NCBI GenBank assembly: GCA_045863555.1
Contig: BTUU01000004.1
Coordinates: 62,001 to 126,000, forward strand
Length of the DNA stretch: 64,000 bases
DNA from: JACRLV01 sp045863555
GTDB lineage: Bacteria; Planctomycetota; Phycisphaerae; UBA1845; Fen-1342
Reading direction: 5' to 3'
Of the stretch, positions 25,403-32,502 are shown piece by piece. The position numbers were made by a program, and so were the translations under genes. The notes under the pieces are model-generated. The model was not told the DNA's origin. It worked only from the letters and a program-made list of their open reading frames with translations, and did no database searches. Every line of letters starts with the position of its first letter. Within the stretch, counting starts at the first letter, position 1.

Positions 25403-26053
25403 CTACAAATGCGCGAGATCGCGCAGGCTGTTTTCGATCCACGCCGCAAACCAGTCGGCGAAGGTTGGCGTTTCCGAAATCAACTTCGCCGACGGTTCGA
25501 TATCGTCGACTGTCGGCGGAACGTGGGCGGATGTGCCCGCTTCGTGATCGGTGTAGTAGTCCAATACGACACCGCGAAGCTCGCCGGTTGTAACGAGAAT
25601 CGTCCAGAACATGCAGCCGTGATGACAGATCGGAATCGCGCCGTCCGGGTTCCACGGGATGCGAACGCACGGCCATTCGGGATTTGCGAGCGCACCGATC
25701 AACTCGGTCCGACTGACCGGGAATTCGATGTCGGCACGTCCTGTACCAGGCTTGCACTCGCGATCTTCGACCGGTGCGCTCTCCGCCCCCTTCCATTCAG
25801 CCCGTTCCTTTCGAATTTCGTCGGGACTGAAGATTCCATAGTACGGGCCGCCGCCGAAGCCGATTTCGAGCAAGAAGGTTCGGAAGTCGTCAGGCAACGC
25901 GACATTGAGCTCACGTTCGAGGGCGTCCAGTTCGTCGATCAGAACGCAGACGTTTGAATAACGATGCGAGCGCGCGCCGAAAATCCGTCGCTGCGCGTCA
26001 AGCTTCGCGAGTGTGGCAAGATCAGTTGATAGTCGTGCGATTGAAGAGCGCAT
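25403..26053 (-). CDS. SMI1/KNR4-family protein
   Basis: This protein of 216 residues has the SMI1/KNR4 pattern: a helix, then LERELNVALPDDFRTFLLEIGFGGGPYYGIFSP, a central WPCVRIPWNPDGAIPICHHGCMFWTILV, LRGVVLDYYTD and the terminal FADWFAAWIE. In bacteria the family is often an immunity protein against polymorphic toxins, but here no toxin gene is adjacent. The gene sits alone between inverted 33-bp octamer repeats, which suggests an independent cassette. It is cytoplasmic, with no signal peptide. Confidence 0.85.
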   Translation of the reverse strand: MRSSIARLSTDLATLAKLDAQRRIFGARSHRYSNVCVLIDELDALERELNVALPDDFRTFLLEIGFGGGPYYGIFSPDEIRKERAEWKGAESAPVEDRECKPGTGRADIEFPVSRTELIGALANPEWPCVRIPWNPDGAIPICHHGCMFWTILVTTGELRGVVLDYYTDHEAGTSAHVPPTVDDIEPSAKLISETPTFADWFAAWIENSLRDLAHL

Positions 26054-26057
26054 CGCT

Positions 26058-26090
26058 TTTTCACGTTATCACGTTATCACGTTTTCACGC
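26058..26090 (-). repeat. Right inverted repeat of the SMI1 cassette (octamer array)
   Basis: On the minus strand this reads G then CGTGAAAA, CGTGATAA, CGTGATAA, CGTGAAAA. It is the inverted partner of 25328-25360 and lies 4 bases upstream of the SMI1/KNR4 start codon. No clear target-site duplication is seen outside the two repeats. Confidence 0.85.
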
Positions 26091-26100
26091 GGCGGCCGGT

Positions 26101-27366
26101 CTACTTCGCCTTCACGTCGTAGCAGTAAAGCAGATCCTGGTCGCGGATGTAGAGTTTGCCGTTTGCGATGACCGGATGTGACCAGGCCGGACTTTTGGTG
26201 CGGTCGGGCTGGTCGAAGCGGCCGCGCTCGACGTATTTTTCGGGGTTCGGCTCGATGAGGAGCAGCGTGCCGTCCTCGGTGCGGTAGTAGATGCGGCCGT
26301 CGGCGAAGGCTACCGAGCCCTTGGGGGCGGCGCGGTCGCGCCAGAGCATCTTGCCGGTTTTAAAATCGAGGCAGGTGAGCGAGCCGCCGGAGTTGCCGCC
26401 ATTGGCCCCGTACAGACATCCGTCGATGACGACCATGCCGCCGTGGTGGTTCTGCATCTGCGTGCTGAACCAGGCCTCGTCGGCCTTGATTGTGCCATCG
26501 GCGCCTTTGCTGAGCTTTACCGCCCCGCCGCCTGCGCCGTAGGCCGAGGAGGCGAAGACCAGGCCGTCGTGGAAAATCGGCGTGGAGCAGTTGATGCCGT
26601 TTTCGTTCGCGGGCTTGGTGTACTTCCAGAGGAACTTGCCGTCGGCGGCCGCGACGCCGATCAGGGCGCCGGCGGCGAATTGCACGTACTGCCGCTGGCC
26701 TTCGGCGTCGATCGCGATGGCGGAGGCGTAGCCCGCGCCCGAATTGCCGCCCGCGTCGGGCTTGCTCTTCCAGATCACCTCGCCGGTCGCCTTGTTCAGG
26801 GCCACAAGCGTCGCGTCGGCGCCGCCGGGCGTGCAGATGACCCTGTCGCCGTCGACGAGCGGCGATTCGTTGTAGCGCCACATGGGCACGCGGCCGCCGA
26901 AGTCCTGCGTCAGGCTGCGGTGCCAGATGATCTTTCCGTCTGCGACGTTCAGGCAGGCGAGGTCGCCGCTCAGACCGATGGCGTAGAGGCGGTCGCCGTC
27001 GACCGTGGGCGTGCAGCCCGTGCCTTCGCGGCCTTCGTCGCGGCCGCCCTCCGCCGCCGGGGCGAGACGGGTTGTCCATAGTGTCTTGCCGTCGGCTTCG
27101 GAGAGGCACCAGACGACCTCATCGCCGCCGCGGTTGCTGAGGCCGTAGAGCCGGCCGGCGGCGACGGCGGGCGCGCTGTAGCCGCCGCCGAGGCCGATGA
27201 TTTTCCACGCGAGCGGCGGGCCGGCTTTGGGCCATTCCTGGAGGAGGCCGCGCTCTTTCGAGATCGCGTTACGGTCGGGGCCCTGCCATTGGGGCCAGTC
27301 GTCGGCGAGGGCGACGGCGGCGAGCAGTATCGAAGCGGTGAGTGTCAGCGTGATACGGGTTTTCAT
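26101..27366 (-). CDS. Exported PQQ-like beta-propeller protein
   Basis: The protein of 421 residues has a signal peptide (ITLTLTASILLAAVALA) and opens DDWPQWQGPDRNAISKE, the start typical of planctomycete propeller proteins. It then repeats blades containing DGKTLWTTRL, DGKIIWHRSL, TGEVIWKSK, DGKFLWKY and TGKMLWRD, the tryptophan-docking motifs of PQQ-like (PF13360) beta propellers. Such proteins are exported and usually act as scaffolds without bound PQQ. The role here cannot be specified. Confidence 0.88.
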   Translation of the reverse strand: MKTRITLTLTASILLAAVALADDWPQWQGPDRNAISKERGLLQEWPKAGPPLAWKIIGLGGGYSAPAVAAGRLYGLSNRGGDEVVWCLSEADGKTLWTTRLAPAAEGGRDEGREGTGCTPTVDGDRLYAIGLSGDLACLNVADGKIIWHRSLTQDFGGRVPMWRYNESPLVDGDRVICTPGGADATLVALNKATGEVIWKSKPDAGGNSGAGYASAIAIDAEGQRQYVQFAAGALIGVAAADGKFLWKYTKPANENGINCSTPIFHDGLVFASSAYGAGGGAVKLSKGADGTIKADEAWFSTQMQNHHGGMVVIDGCLYGANGGNSGGSLTCLDFKTGKMLWRDRAAPKGSVAFADGRIYYRTEDGTLLLIEPNPEKYVERGRFDQPDRTKSPAWSHPVIANGKLYIRDQDLLYCYDVKAK

Positions 27367-27565
27367 CGCGGGCTCCTTCAGCGAGGCAGCGACAGGCTTG
27401 GCTCGCGCATACTGTAAATCGGCCTGCGCAGTTCAGCGACAGGAATGGACTCCGCCACGCGCGTGCGAAGCCTCCGAACCTCTCCTCGGCCGGCAGGACG
27501 AAGACGGGGGCAGACTCGGGCAACGGAGATCCCTGGTTGAAAGACGGAGAAAAGGCTAATCTCGG

Positions 27566-28267
27566 TCAAGCAAGCCTGACCCGGCGAAGCAGTTTTCCGA
27601 CCGAGCGGACGCGTTGTGAAATGAGAAACAGCAGCAGCGGCACGGGCAGGGCGAGAAGGACCGCGGCCGGTGGCACCACGCTCGGGCCGAAGAATGCGGG
27701 CACGACCCAGACGAGCGCGATGCTCGCCGCGAGTTCCCGCCTCGCTCCGCGGAATTGCGAGGCACTCTGCGCCCACCAGGGAAGCGCGATTAAGCCCCCG
27801 ATCGCAAGAAAGAGCACCGTCGCCTTATGCCACCCGAACAAGAGGCAGGCATTTCCCGGCGAAGAGGGGTCGTAGTGAATTTGGTACGGCGAGCCAACCG
27901 TGAACGCCCGCGCGGCCGATTCGCCGCCCGTCCAAAACGAGTTTTCGTGATGACCCGGGCAGAATTTGCTCGAGGAGTATCGCGTGCCATCGACCGCGTA
28001 TGCGAACTGGATGATTGGACGGCTAGATCCAAACTTCCCGCCGCGCTCTACGCGGACGGATTCGATCGTCGCCTGCGTCGTCGCCCGCATTCGGATCATG
28101 TCGATCGCATCGAGCACAAATGCCGCCGGCCCGATCCAGACGAGAAAGACGAGCAGGCCACCAAATGCAGCTACGCCGACGCACAGGATTACGGGCTGAA
28201 ACGCGCTTTTGATGCGCGGCCAGAGGCGCGTACGGTAAGCCGGAGATGGTCGAAACGGCGAGCGCAT
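27566..28267 (-). CDS. DUF3592-type membrane protein
   Basis: A protein of 233 residues. A hydrophobic segment (VILCVGVAAFGGLLVFLVWIG) precedes a ~90-residue soluble domain (IESVRVERG, IIQFAYAVDGTRYSS, VGSPYQIHYDPSSPGNACL) of the DUF3592 kind. Three C-terminal hydrophobic segments follow, and the chain ends in a basic tail. The last 80 residues are hydrophobic and Pro-rich. Function is unknown for this family. It stands alone with about 200 bases on the promoter-distal side; no partner is evident. Confidence 0.75.
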   Translation of the reverse strand: MRSPFRPSPAYRTRLWPRIKSAFQPVILCVGVAAFGGLLVFLVWIGPAAFVLDAIDMIRMRATTQATIESVRVERGGKFGSSRPIIQFAYAVDGTRYSSSKFCPGHHENSFWTGGESAARAFTVGSPYQIHYDPSSPGNACLLFGWHKATVLFLAIGGLIALPWWAQSASQFRGARRELAASIALVWVVPAFFGPSVVPPAAVLLALPVPLLLFLISQRVRSVGKLLRRVRLA

Positions 28268-28372
28268 CCTCTAATTGTACAGAGGACGGGTTACGAAGAC
28301 GGGATTCCGTGCCCGCCCCATCGAAATCTGCCTCGGCCACACGCCGGACGCCGGCCTTCGATCCTGCGATCG

Positions 28373-28888
28373 CTACTCTTCTTTCGCTTTACCCTCTGAT
28401 CGAATCCGTCGAATTGCGAGCAACTGCAAGAGCGAGTCGCGGTCTTTGGGCCGCTGGATGTGCGTCTTGATCGTGATGAGGTCGTCGAGAGCGATCACGC
28501 GCACGCGGAGATCGCCGATCGTCTCGATCGTCGCGCGGTTCACGAGTTCTTCGTATCCGCCGATCGGCTCCAGGTATCCGAGCAGGTCGAGATCGCCCAA
28601 CGGCGTTCGGAACGTGAAGTTGTTTCCAAGCGCGAGTGCACCGGCGTCCAGTCGAAACTTCAGGTCAGCCGGAGCGCCGCGGAGCGTCGGCCCGATTTCC
28701 TGAAGCGCTGCTGCGAGGCGCTCGAGGTTCTCGGGCGTGCGCCGGTAACAGAGGTCTACGTCGAAGGTGACGCGAGCACCGCCCATCAGGATTTCCGCCT
28801 GACCGCCGATCACGATGAATTCAACGCCGTGGGCGCACAGGATTTCAGCGAACTGCCGAAGTGTGCTCTTGCCGGCCGGTTCGGGCAT
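28373..28888 (-). CDS. Nucleotidyltransferase-superfamily protein, MNT/AbiEii-like
   Basis: This 171-residue protein has the minimal nucleotidyltransferase pattern: VIGGQAEILMGGARVTFDVDLCYRR supplies the GG motif and the metal-binding DxD. VIALDDLITIKTHIQRPKDRDSLLQLLAI gives the helical part with the conserved Lys and Asp of AbiEii-like proteins. Such proteins often act as toxin or antitoxin by nucleotide transfer. The upstream small gene overlaps its start by 44 bases, so the two are cotranscribed and may form one module. Enzymatic activity is unproven. Confidence 0.75.
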   Translation of the reverse strand: MPEPAGKSTLRQFAEILCAHGVEFIVIGGQAEILMGGARVTFDVDLCYRRTPENLERLAAALQEIGPTLRGAPADLKFRLDAGALALGNNFTFRTPLGDLDLLGYLEPIGGYEELVNRATIETIGDLRVRVIALDDLITIKTHIQRPKDRDSLLQLLAIRRIRSEGKAKEE

Positions 28889-29066
28889 GCTCCATCAATC
28901 TCCGCGTGCTGGCCGCGTGGGCGTCGCCGTTTCGAAGCCGCTCTTCCGGCGTAAGTTTCAGGTTCTCGCGAATGAGCGACAGATCGACGCCGTTCTCATC
29001 CTGTTCCCCGTACCAGGTGGGGCTACGCATGTACTCGGGCAGGGTTGGTGGAGTCGGGTCGCTCAT
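28845..29066 (-). CDS. Small partner of the nucleotidyltransferase gene
   Basis: The 73-residue protein starts at ATG 29066 (MSDPTPPTLPEYMRSPTWYG) and carries the stretch DLSLIRENLKLTPEERLRNG, a short pattern I associate with small genes next to nucleotidyltransferases; the C-terminal part is a charged helix. It overlaps the nucleotidyltransferase gene by 44 bases in another frame. Function is unknown; an antitoxin-like or substrate role is an inference from the arrangement. Confidence 0.65.
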   Translation of the reverse strand: MSDPTPPTLPEYMRSPTWYGEQDENGVDLSLIRENLKLTPEERLRNGDAHAASTRRLMEHARTGRQEHTSAVR

Positions 29067-29268
29067 TTCTCTGATTATAGCGTTATTTGGCGGGTGCCTT
29101 GGCAAGTTTGGCTGTTTCGAACTTCGTCGCTGCACGGGTTGCGGTTCTCGAAATGGGCGTGCTTACGCGGTCGTATCGCAAGCAAGTTCCGCGCGCCGCA
29201 AATGTGCGACGCCGCCGTGTTCGAAGCCTGCATGCTTACGCCGGGTATCGAGAGCATGCTAATCGCCG

Positions 29269-29523
29269 TCAGTCGGTTAGTTCAGCCAATTGCCGGGCAA
29301 AGTCCCAATCCGCCGGCTTTTTATTTGGATCAAACCAGCGAGCCTCGTCCGCAAACCATTTCGCGCGGTACCGCTTGATGGCTTCAGGAGTCGCATCCTC
29401 ATAACCAAACTCCACGCCGCAACATGAACAGATCGCAAACGAAGGCGTCTTGCCGTCTGCGCCCCAAGGTGGCTCTTCCTGCTGCCATCCGCAGACGCGA
29501 CATGCGTTGAGCTTAATGCGCAT
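29269..29523 (-). CDS. Small zinc-ribbon protein
   Basis: This 84-residue protein carries CRVCGWQQ (Cys8, Cys11) and CSCCGVEFGYED (Cys32, Cys35), a CxxC-x20-CxxC ribbon, followed by a Trp-rich tail (RAKWFADEARWFDP). I recognise the type as a widespread small family without an assigned function. Start ATG 29523 places the ribbon immediately at the N-terminus; an upstream in-frame start would add 10 residues. It is a single gene with about 200 bases on its downstream side. Confidence 0.7.
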   Translation of the reverse strand: MRIKLNACRVCGWQQEEPPWGADGKTPSFAICSCCGVEFGYEDATPEAIKRYRAKWFADEARWFDPNKKPADWDFARQLAELTD

Positions 29524-29601
29524 TCGAGTTAACTCCGATGCCGAGAAGAACAACTGTCGAAGCGAAACTGGTCCGCACAGGGGCCCGTACGACGTCGAGC
29601 T

Positions 29602-29931
29602 TCATCCGTCACCTTCATCAGCACAAAGCCAGTGTTCACGCATCTCCCCATTCGCCAACAAGGCGCTCACCGCCCGTTCGATCAGCGCCCGATCTAACCG
29701 CGCGACGAACAGGTCCGGGGCGATGAGGTACTCGGCCTGCGGGTCGTTTGTGACGTTATACGGCCGTGGATACCGGGCGCGCTCGAGGAATTTGAATGTC
29801 CAGACGTTCAGTGCGTACCGGCGTCGATCAGGCAGCGTGACAATGACGTTTGCGAAATCGACCTCCGGGTCATCGTCGGGATTTGGAATCCAGTTCTCAA
29901 ATTCCAGCCAAAGATCGAAGGAAGTCGACAC
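29602..29931 (-). CDS. Small protein of unknown function
   Basis: From GTG 29931 (preceded by GGAG at 7 bases) the product has 109 residues: SFDLWLEFENWIPNPDDD, then FANVIVTLPDRRRYALNVWTF and LIAPDLFVARLDRALIERAV. It is compact and acidic at the start, with no signal or membrane segment. Many Trp/Phe residues and the small size recall immunity-type proteins, but I cannot assign a family. A longer frame to 30030 is Arg-rich and less likely. Confidence 0.55.
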   Translation of the reverse strand: MSTSFDLWLEFENWIPNPDDDPEVDFANVIVTLPDRRRYALNVWTFKFLERARYPRPYNVTNDPQAEYLIAPDLFVARLDRALIERAVSALLANGEMREHWLCADEGDG

Positions 29932-30036
29932 GATGTTGCTCCGATTCCGAACGCAGCCTGAGCGAGCTCGCGCTGCAACCCCGCCCGCGCGACTCACACG
30001 GGCAGGCTGAGTACAACCTGCCCATGCCACCCGTGC

Positions 30037-30474
30037 TTACGGCCAATCTGTTCCCCGTATCGGTCGGTCAACCGTGCGACGAAAGATGATCGCCTCGAGA
30101 ATGTCGTCCTCTCTCGATGGCGTCGTGTCGCCGTACGAGTGGTCGAAAAATAGGCGCACCCGCCATTTCTGGTATTGCGGCGGCTCCTGCTCGAGAATCG
30201 CCGGCTGGAAGTCCCGGTCGTCCTTGAGTCGGTCGCCGACGAGCGTGCGTACCATCCCGCGCGTCATGCCGACCTCGATCTTGCCCCACGAATCCGGCTG
30301 CGTCGACGTCACCGGCGTCGCGGGGAAATCGCGGCGAAACTGCTCGATCTGCATTTTTGTCGGGGGCGGCGAGAGCTCCAGCCAGCGACAGAATTCTTCC
30401 CGTTCGGAACGTACTCGGCAGCCGGCCGATAGAACGCAGGCCGAGATCGCTACCAGGATCGCCGCCATTCGCAT
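30037..30474 (-). CDS. Lipoprotein with a SmpA/OmlA-like segment
   Basis: This 145-residue protein has a lipoprotein signal (MAAILVAISACVLSAGC) with Cys19 lipidated. Further on, WGKIEVGMTRGMVRTLVGDRL resembles the SmpA/BamE-like motif (VGMxxxxVxxxxG), followed by a strand-rich stretch WRVRLFFDH. The protein should sit in the cell envelope. BamE itself is shorter and differs elsewhere, so this may be only a BLIP/SmpA-like fold. It ends 14 bases after the next upstream gene's stop on the same strand. Confidence 0.65.
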   Translation of the reverse strand: MRMAAILVAISACVLSAGCRVRSEREEFCRWLELSPPPTKMQIEQFRRDFPATPVTSTQPDSWGKIEVGMTRGMVRTLVGDRLKDDRDFQPAILEQEPPQYQKWRVRLFFDHSYGDTTPSREDDILEAIIFRRTVDRPIRGTDWP

Positions 30475-30487
30475 GAAGATCCCCCCG

Positions 30488-30700
30488 CTAGGCGCTCGCC
30501 ACTGCTACCAGTACGTTTCTGCCAGTCAAGAGCATGTCGCAACATCTGACGCGCTCCCCAGGCTGAAACTCCCACTGCTCATCGCGGGGCACAGCCGAGT
30601 TGGGATCGATCAGATAGGTGCGGTCGGGGCCTTCGTTAGCCAAGACGGGGCGCCAAACATCTACACCCTCACCTACCAGGCGCACGTAGATAGTTACCAT
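30488..30700 (-). CDS. Small beta-rich protein of unknown function
   Basis: The 70-residue product (VTIYVRLVGEGVDVWRPVLA, WEFQPGERVRC, NVLVAVASA) has alternating beta strands and no signal peptide. The pattern GEGVDVWRPV...WEFQPGE is one I associate with a small family of short single-domain proteins of unknown role in bacteria. It is placed just upstream of a lipoprotein gene on the same strand, 13 bases apart. Confidence 0.55.
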   Translation of the reverse strand: MVTIYVRLVGEGVDVWRPVLANEGPDRTYLIDPNSAVPRDEQWEFQPGERVRCCDMLLTGRNVLVAVASA

Positions 30701-30719
30701 TGGGCCGCTCGCATTCCCT

Positions 30720-30835
30720 CGCTCGCGCGCCGGGCTCTGATCGGTTGCTCGCGCAGCCTGACCCGCGCGCTTGCGCTTGGGGCTCTGACGGTCGCTCGTG
30801 CGGCCTCGCCCTCGCTAGCGCGTCGGGCTCGGAAA
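30720..30835 (+). repeat. Three degenerate ~45-bp direct repeats
   Basis: Three similar units begin near 30720, 30768 and 30812, each carrying a variant of GCTCGCGCGCCGGGCTC; the first and last share CCCTCGCT-GCGCG-CGGGCTC with two differences. The spacing is 44-48 bases. Together with the adjacent octamer array it fills the space between the 70-residue gene and the DUF1080 gene. No gene is seen here. Confidence 0.6.
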
Positions 30836-30904
30836 CCGCCTGCTGGCGCAGCGGGTTCTGATATCGACCCCACGGCGCGCCGTGCCCCCCCTATCCATCT
30901 CTTA

Positions 30905-30944
30905 CCGTTCCACCTTCCCACTTTCCCACCTTCCCACCTCCCCA
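30905..30944. repeat. Octamer array downstream of the DUF1080 gene
   Basis: Five octamers in a row: CCGTTCCA, CCTTCCCA, CTTTCCCA, CCTTCCCA, CCTCCCCA. The minus strand reads GGTGGGAA-type units, structurally like the CGTGAAAA units flanking the SMI1 gene (shared pattern nGTGrrAA, period 8). It begins five bases past the DUF1080 stop on the minus strand. Confidence 0.75.
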
Positions 30945-30949
30945 CCGCG

Positions 30950-32239
30950 TCACTTCGCGTCGAGGTCGACGATCCGGATGTTCCGGAAGTGAATCTCCGA
31001 GCCTTCTGACTGAAGCCCGATCGGGCCCGCGATCTCTTCGACGTCCCAGGCGCGGTTCAGTTCTTCGCCGTTCACGCGCAGGATCACGTCGCCTTTGTTG
31101 ACGATGATCTCGTATTCGTTCCACTCGCCCACCGGCCGCTCGGCCATGTGCGTCTTTTTCGTGTTGCGGCCGTTGAGGCGTTTCGTGTCGGTTGACATCT
31201 TGAATTCGTCGATGTTCCAGAAGTCGCCGGCGTTTTCGTGCTGGAGCTGGGCCTCGACGGACTTCGGCCAAACCTTGTCCGGGGCCTGCATGCGGAGGAG
31301 GACGCCGCTGTTGCCCGTCTTCGGCGGGTTGAAGCGCCACTCGAGCTTCAGGATGAAGTTCTTGTACGCCTTGTCGGTCTTGATGTAGCCCGCGGGGTTG
31401 CCCTTGCAGATGATCGCGCCGTCCTTGACCGACCAGACGTCGGCCAGCTTCGCGCCGTCGGGCAGGACGGCCGACCAGCCGGTCATGTCCTTGCCGTTGA
31501 AGAGCGCGACCTCGCCGGGGGCGGGCGACGAGAGGTCGCGGATGCGGAGGTTGCGGTACCAGACGTCGTTGCCGTGGTCCTGGAGGGCGATGTGGCCTTT
31601 CGGCTGCATGCCGAAGCCCTCGTAGCCCTTGAACTTGCTGGCCGCGATCTTCTCCTTCCACTCGGGCGAGTCCATGCGGGCTTCGACGAGCTTGCGGCCG
31701 TTGAGCCAATGCTGGAGAAGTCCGCCGCGGATGACGATCCGCGTCTGGTTCCACTCGCCGGCGGGCTTGACGGGCTTGTCGGCGGGCGGGGCGTAGAGGT
31801 CGTAGCACGCGCCGCTGCTGTTCATGGAGTCGGGCTTGGCGCCGGCGCCCTGGTCGTCGTAGACCTGGTACTCGGGGCCGGTCTGCCACGTGGTGTCGTG
31901 CTTCTCGGCGACGCGGTAGATGATGCCGCTATTGGCCTTCGGGGCGACCTTCCACTCGCACTCGAACTCGAAGTCGGCGAACTGGTCGGCGGTGATGATG
32001 TCCCCCCCGCCGCCCTTGTCCATGCAGCGTAGCGTTCCGTCCTCGACCTTCCATCCCTTGTCAGGGAATTTGTCCTTCTTGTAGCCGCGCCAGCCGGTCG
32101 AGGTCTTGCCGTCGAAGAGCAGCTTCCAGCCGCGGGCCTGGTCGACTTTCGAGAGCGTGTTGGGCTCGTCGGCGCGGGCGGTCGACGAGGCGAAGATAAC
32201 GGCGAGGGTGAGCGGGACGAAGAGGGTACGCGTGAGCAT
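30950..32239 (-). CDS. Exported protein with two DUF1080 (3-keto-disaccharide hydrolase) domains
   Basis: This 429-residue protein has a signal peptide (LFVPLTLAVIFASSTARA) and two jelly-roll domains of the DUF1080 type. The first begins GWKLLFDGKTSTGWRGYK, with FECEWKVAPKANSGIIYR and EYQVYDDQG. The second begins EVALFNGKDMTGWSAV, with FILKLEWRFNPPKTGNSGVLLR. Each ends with a YRNLRIRDL or FRNIRIVDL strand. The family cleaves 3-keto-glycosides outside the cytoplasm and is expanded in planctomycetes. A duplicated-domain form is less common than single. Confidence 0.88.
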   Translation of the reverse strand: MLTRTLFVPLTLAVIFASSTARADEPNTLSKVDQARGWKLLFDGKTSTGWRGYKKDKFPDKGWKVEDGTLRCMDKGGGGDIITADQFADFEFECEWKVAPKANSGIIYRVAEKHDTTWQTGPEYQVYDDQGAGAKPDSMNSSGACYDLYAPPADKPVKPAGEWNQTRIVIRGGLLQHWLNGRKLVEARMDSPEWKEKIAASKFKGYEGFGMQPKGHIALQDHGNDVWYRNLRIRDLSSPAPGEVALFNGKDMTGWSAVLPDGAKLADVWSVKDGAIICKGNPAGYIKTDKAYKNFILKLEWRFNPPKTGNSGVLLRMQAPDKVWPKSVEAQLQHENAGDFWNIDEFKMSTDTKRLNGRNTKKTHMAERPVGEWNEYEIIVNKGDVILRVNGEELNRAWDVEEIAGPIGLQSEGSEIHFRNIRIVDLDAK

Positions 32240-32369
32240 CGGATGTCCTCCGGGGTGCGATTGTGGTTCACGGACAGGTGTATTGCACGGCGCGGGGGCG
32301 GGTTGGTCAAACGGCGGGCGATTGGCAGGCCGGCGCGCGACGGTGGAATCGCGCGGTCGAGGTTGGGGC

Positions 32370-32449
32370 GCCCTTTCAGGGCTTCCCGGCTTCGCGTTCC
32401 GCGACCCAGGGCGTTGCCCTGGGCTCTGGCTAAAGTGCCCCTTTGGGGC
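32370..32449. repeat. Intergenic element of three short hairpins
   Basis: Three perfect hairpins in 80 bases: GCCCT-TTC-AGGGC (32370-32382), CCCAGGGC-GTT-GCCCTGGG (32405-32423) and GCCCC-TTT-GGGGC (32437-32449). All have 3-base loops. It sits between the divergent DUF1080 and dxr genes, ending 53 bases before dxr. I recall similar multi-hairpin intergenic elements in planctomycetes, but cannot verify this here. Confidence 0.75.
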
Positions 32450-32502
32450 GGAAGACGCGGCGGCTTCGCGCGATTGCGGCGGTTGCCGGTATATTGGCCC
32501 CG

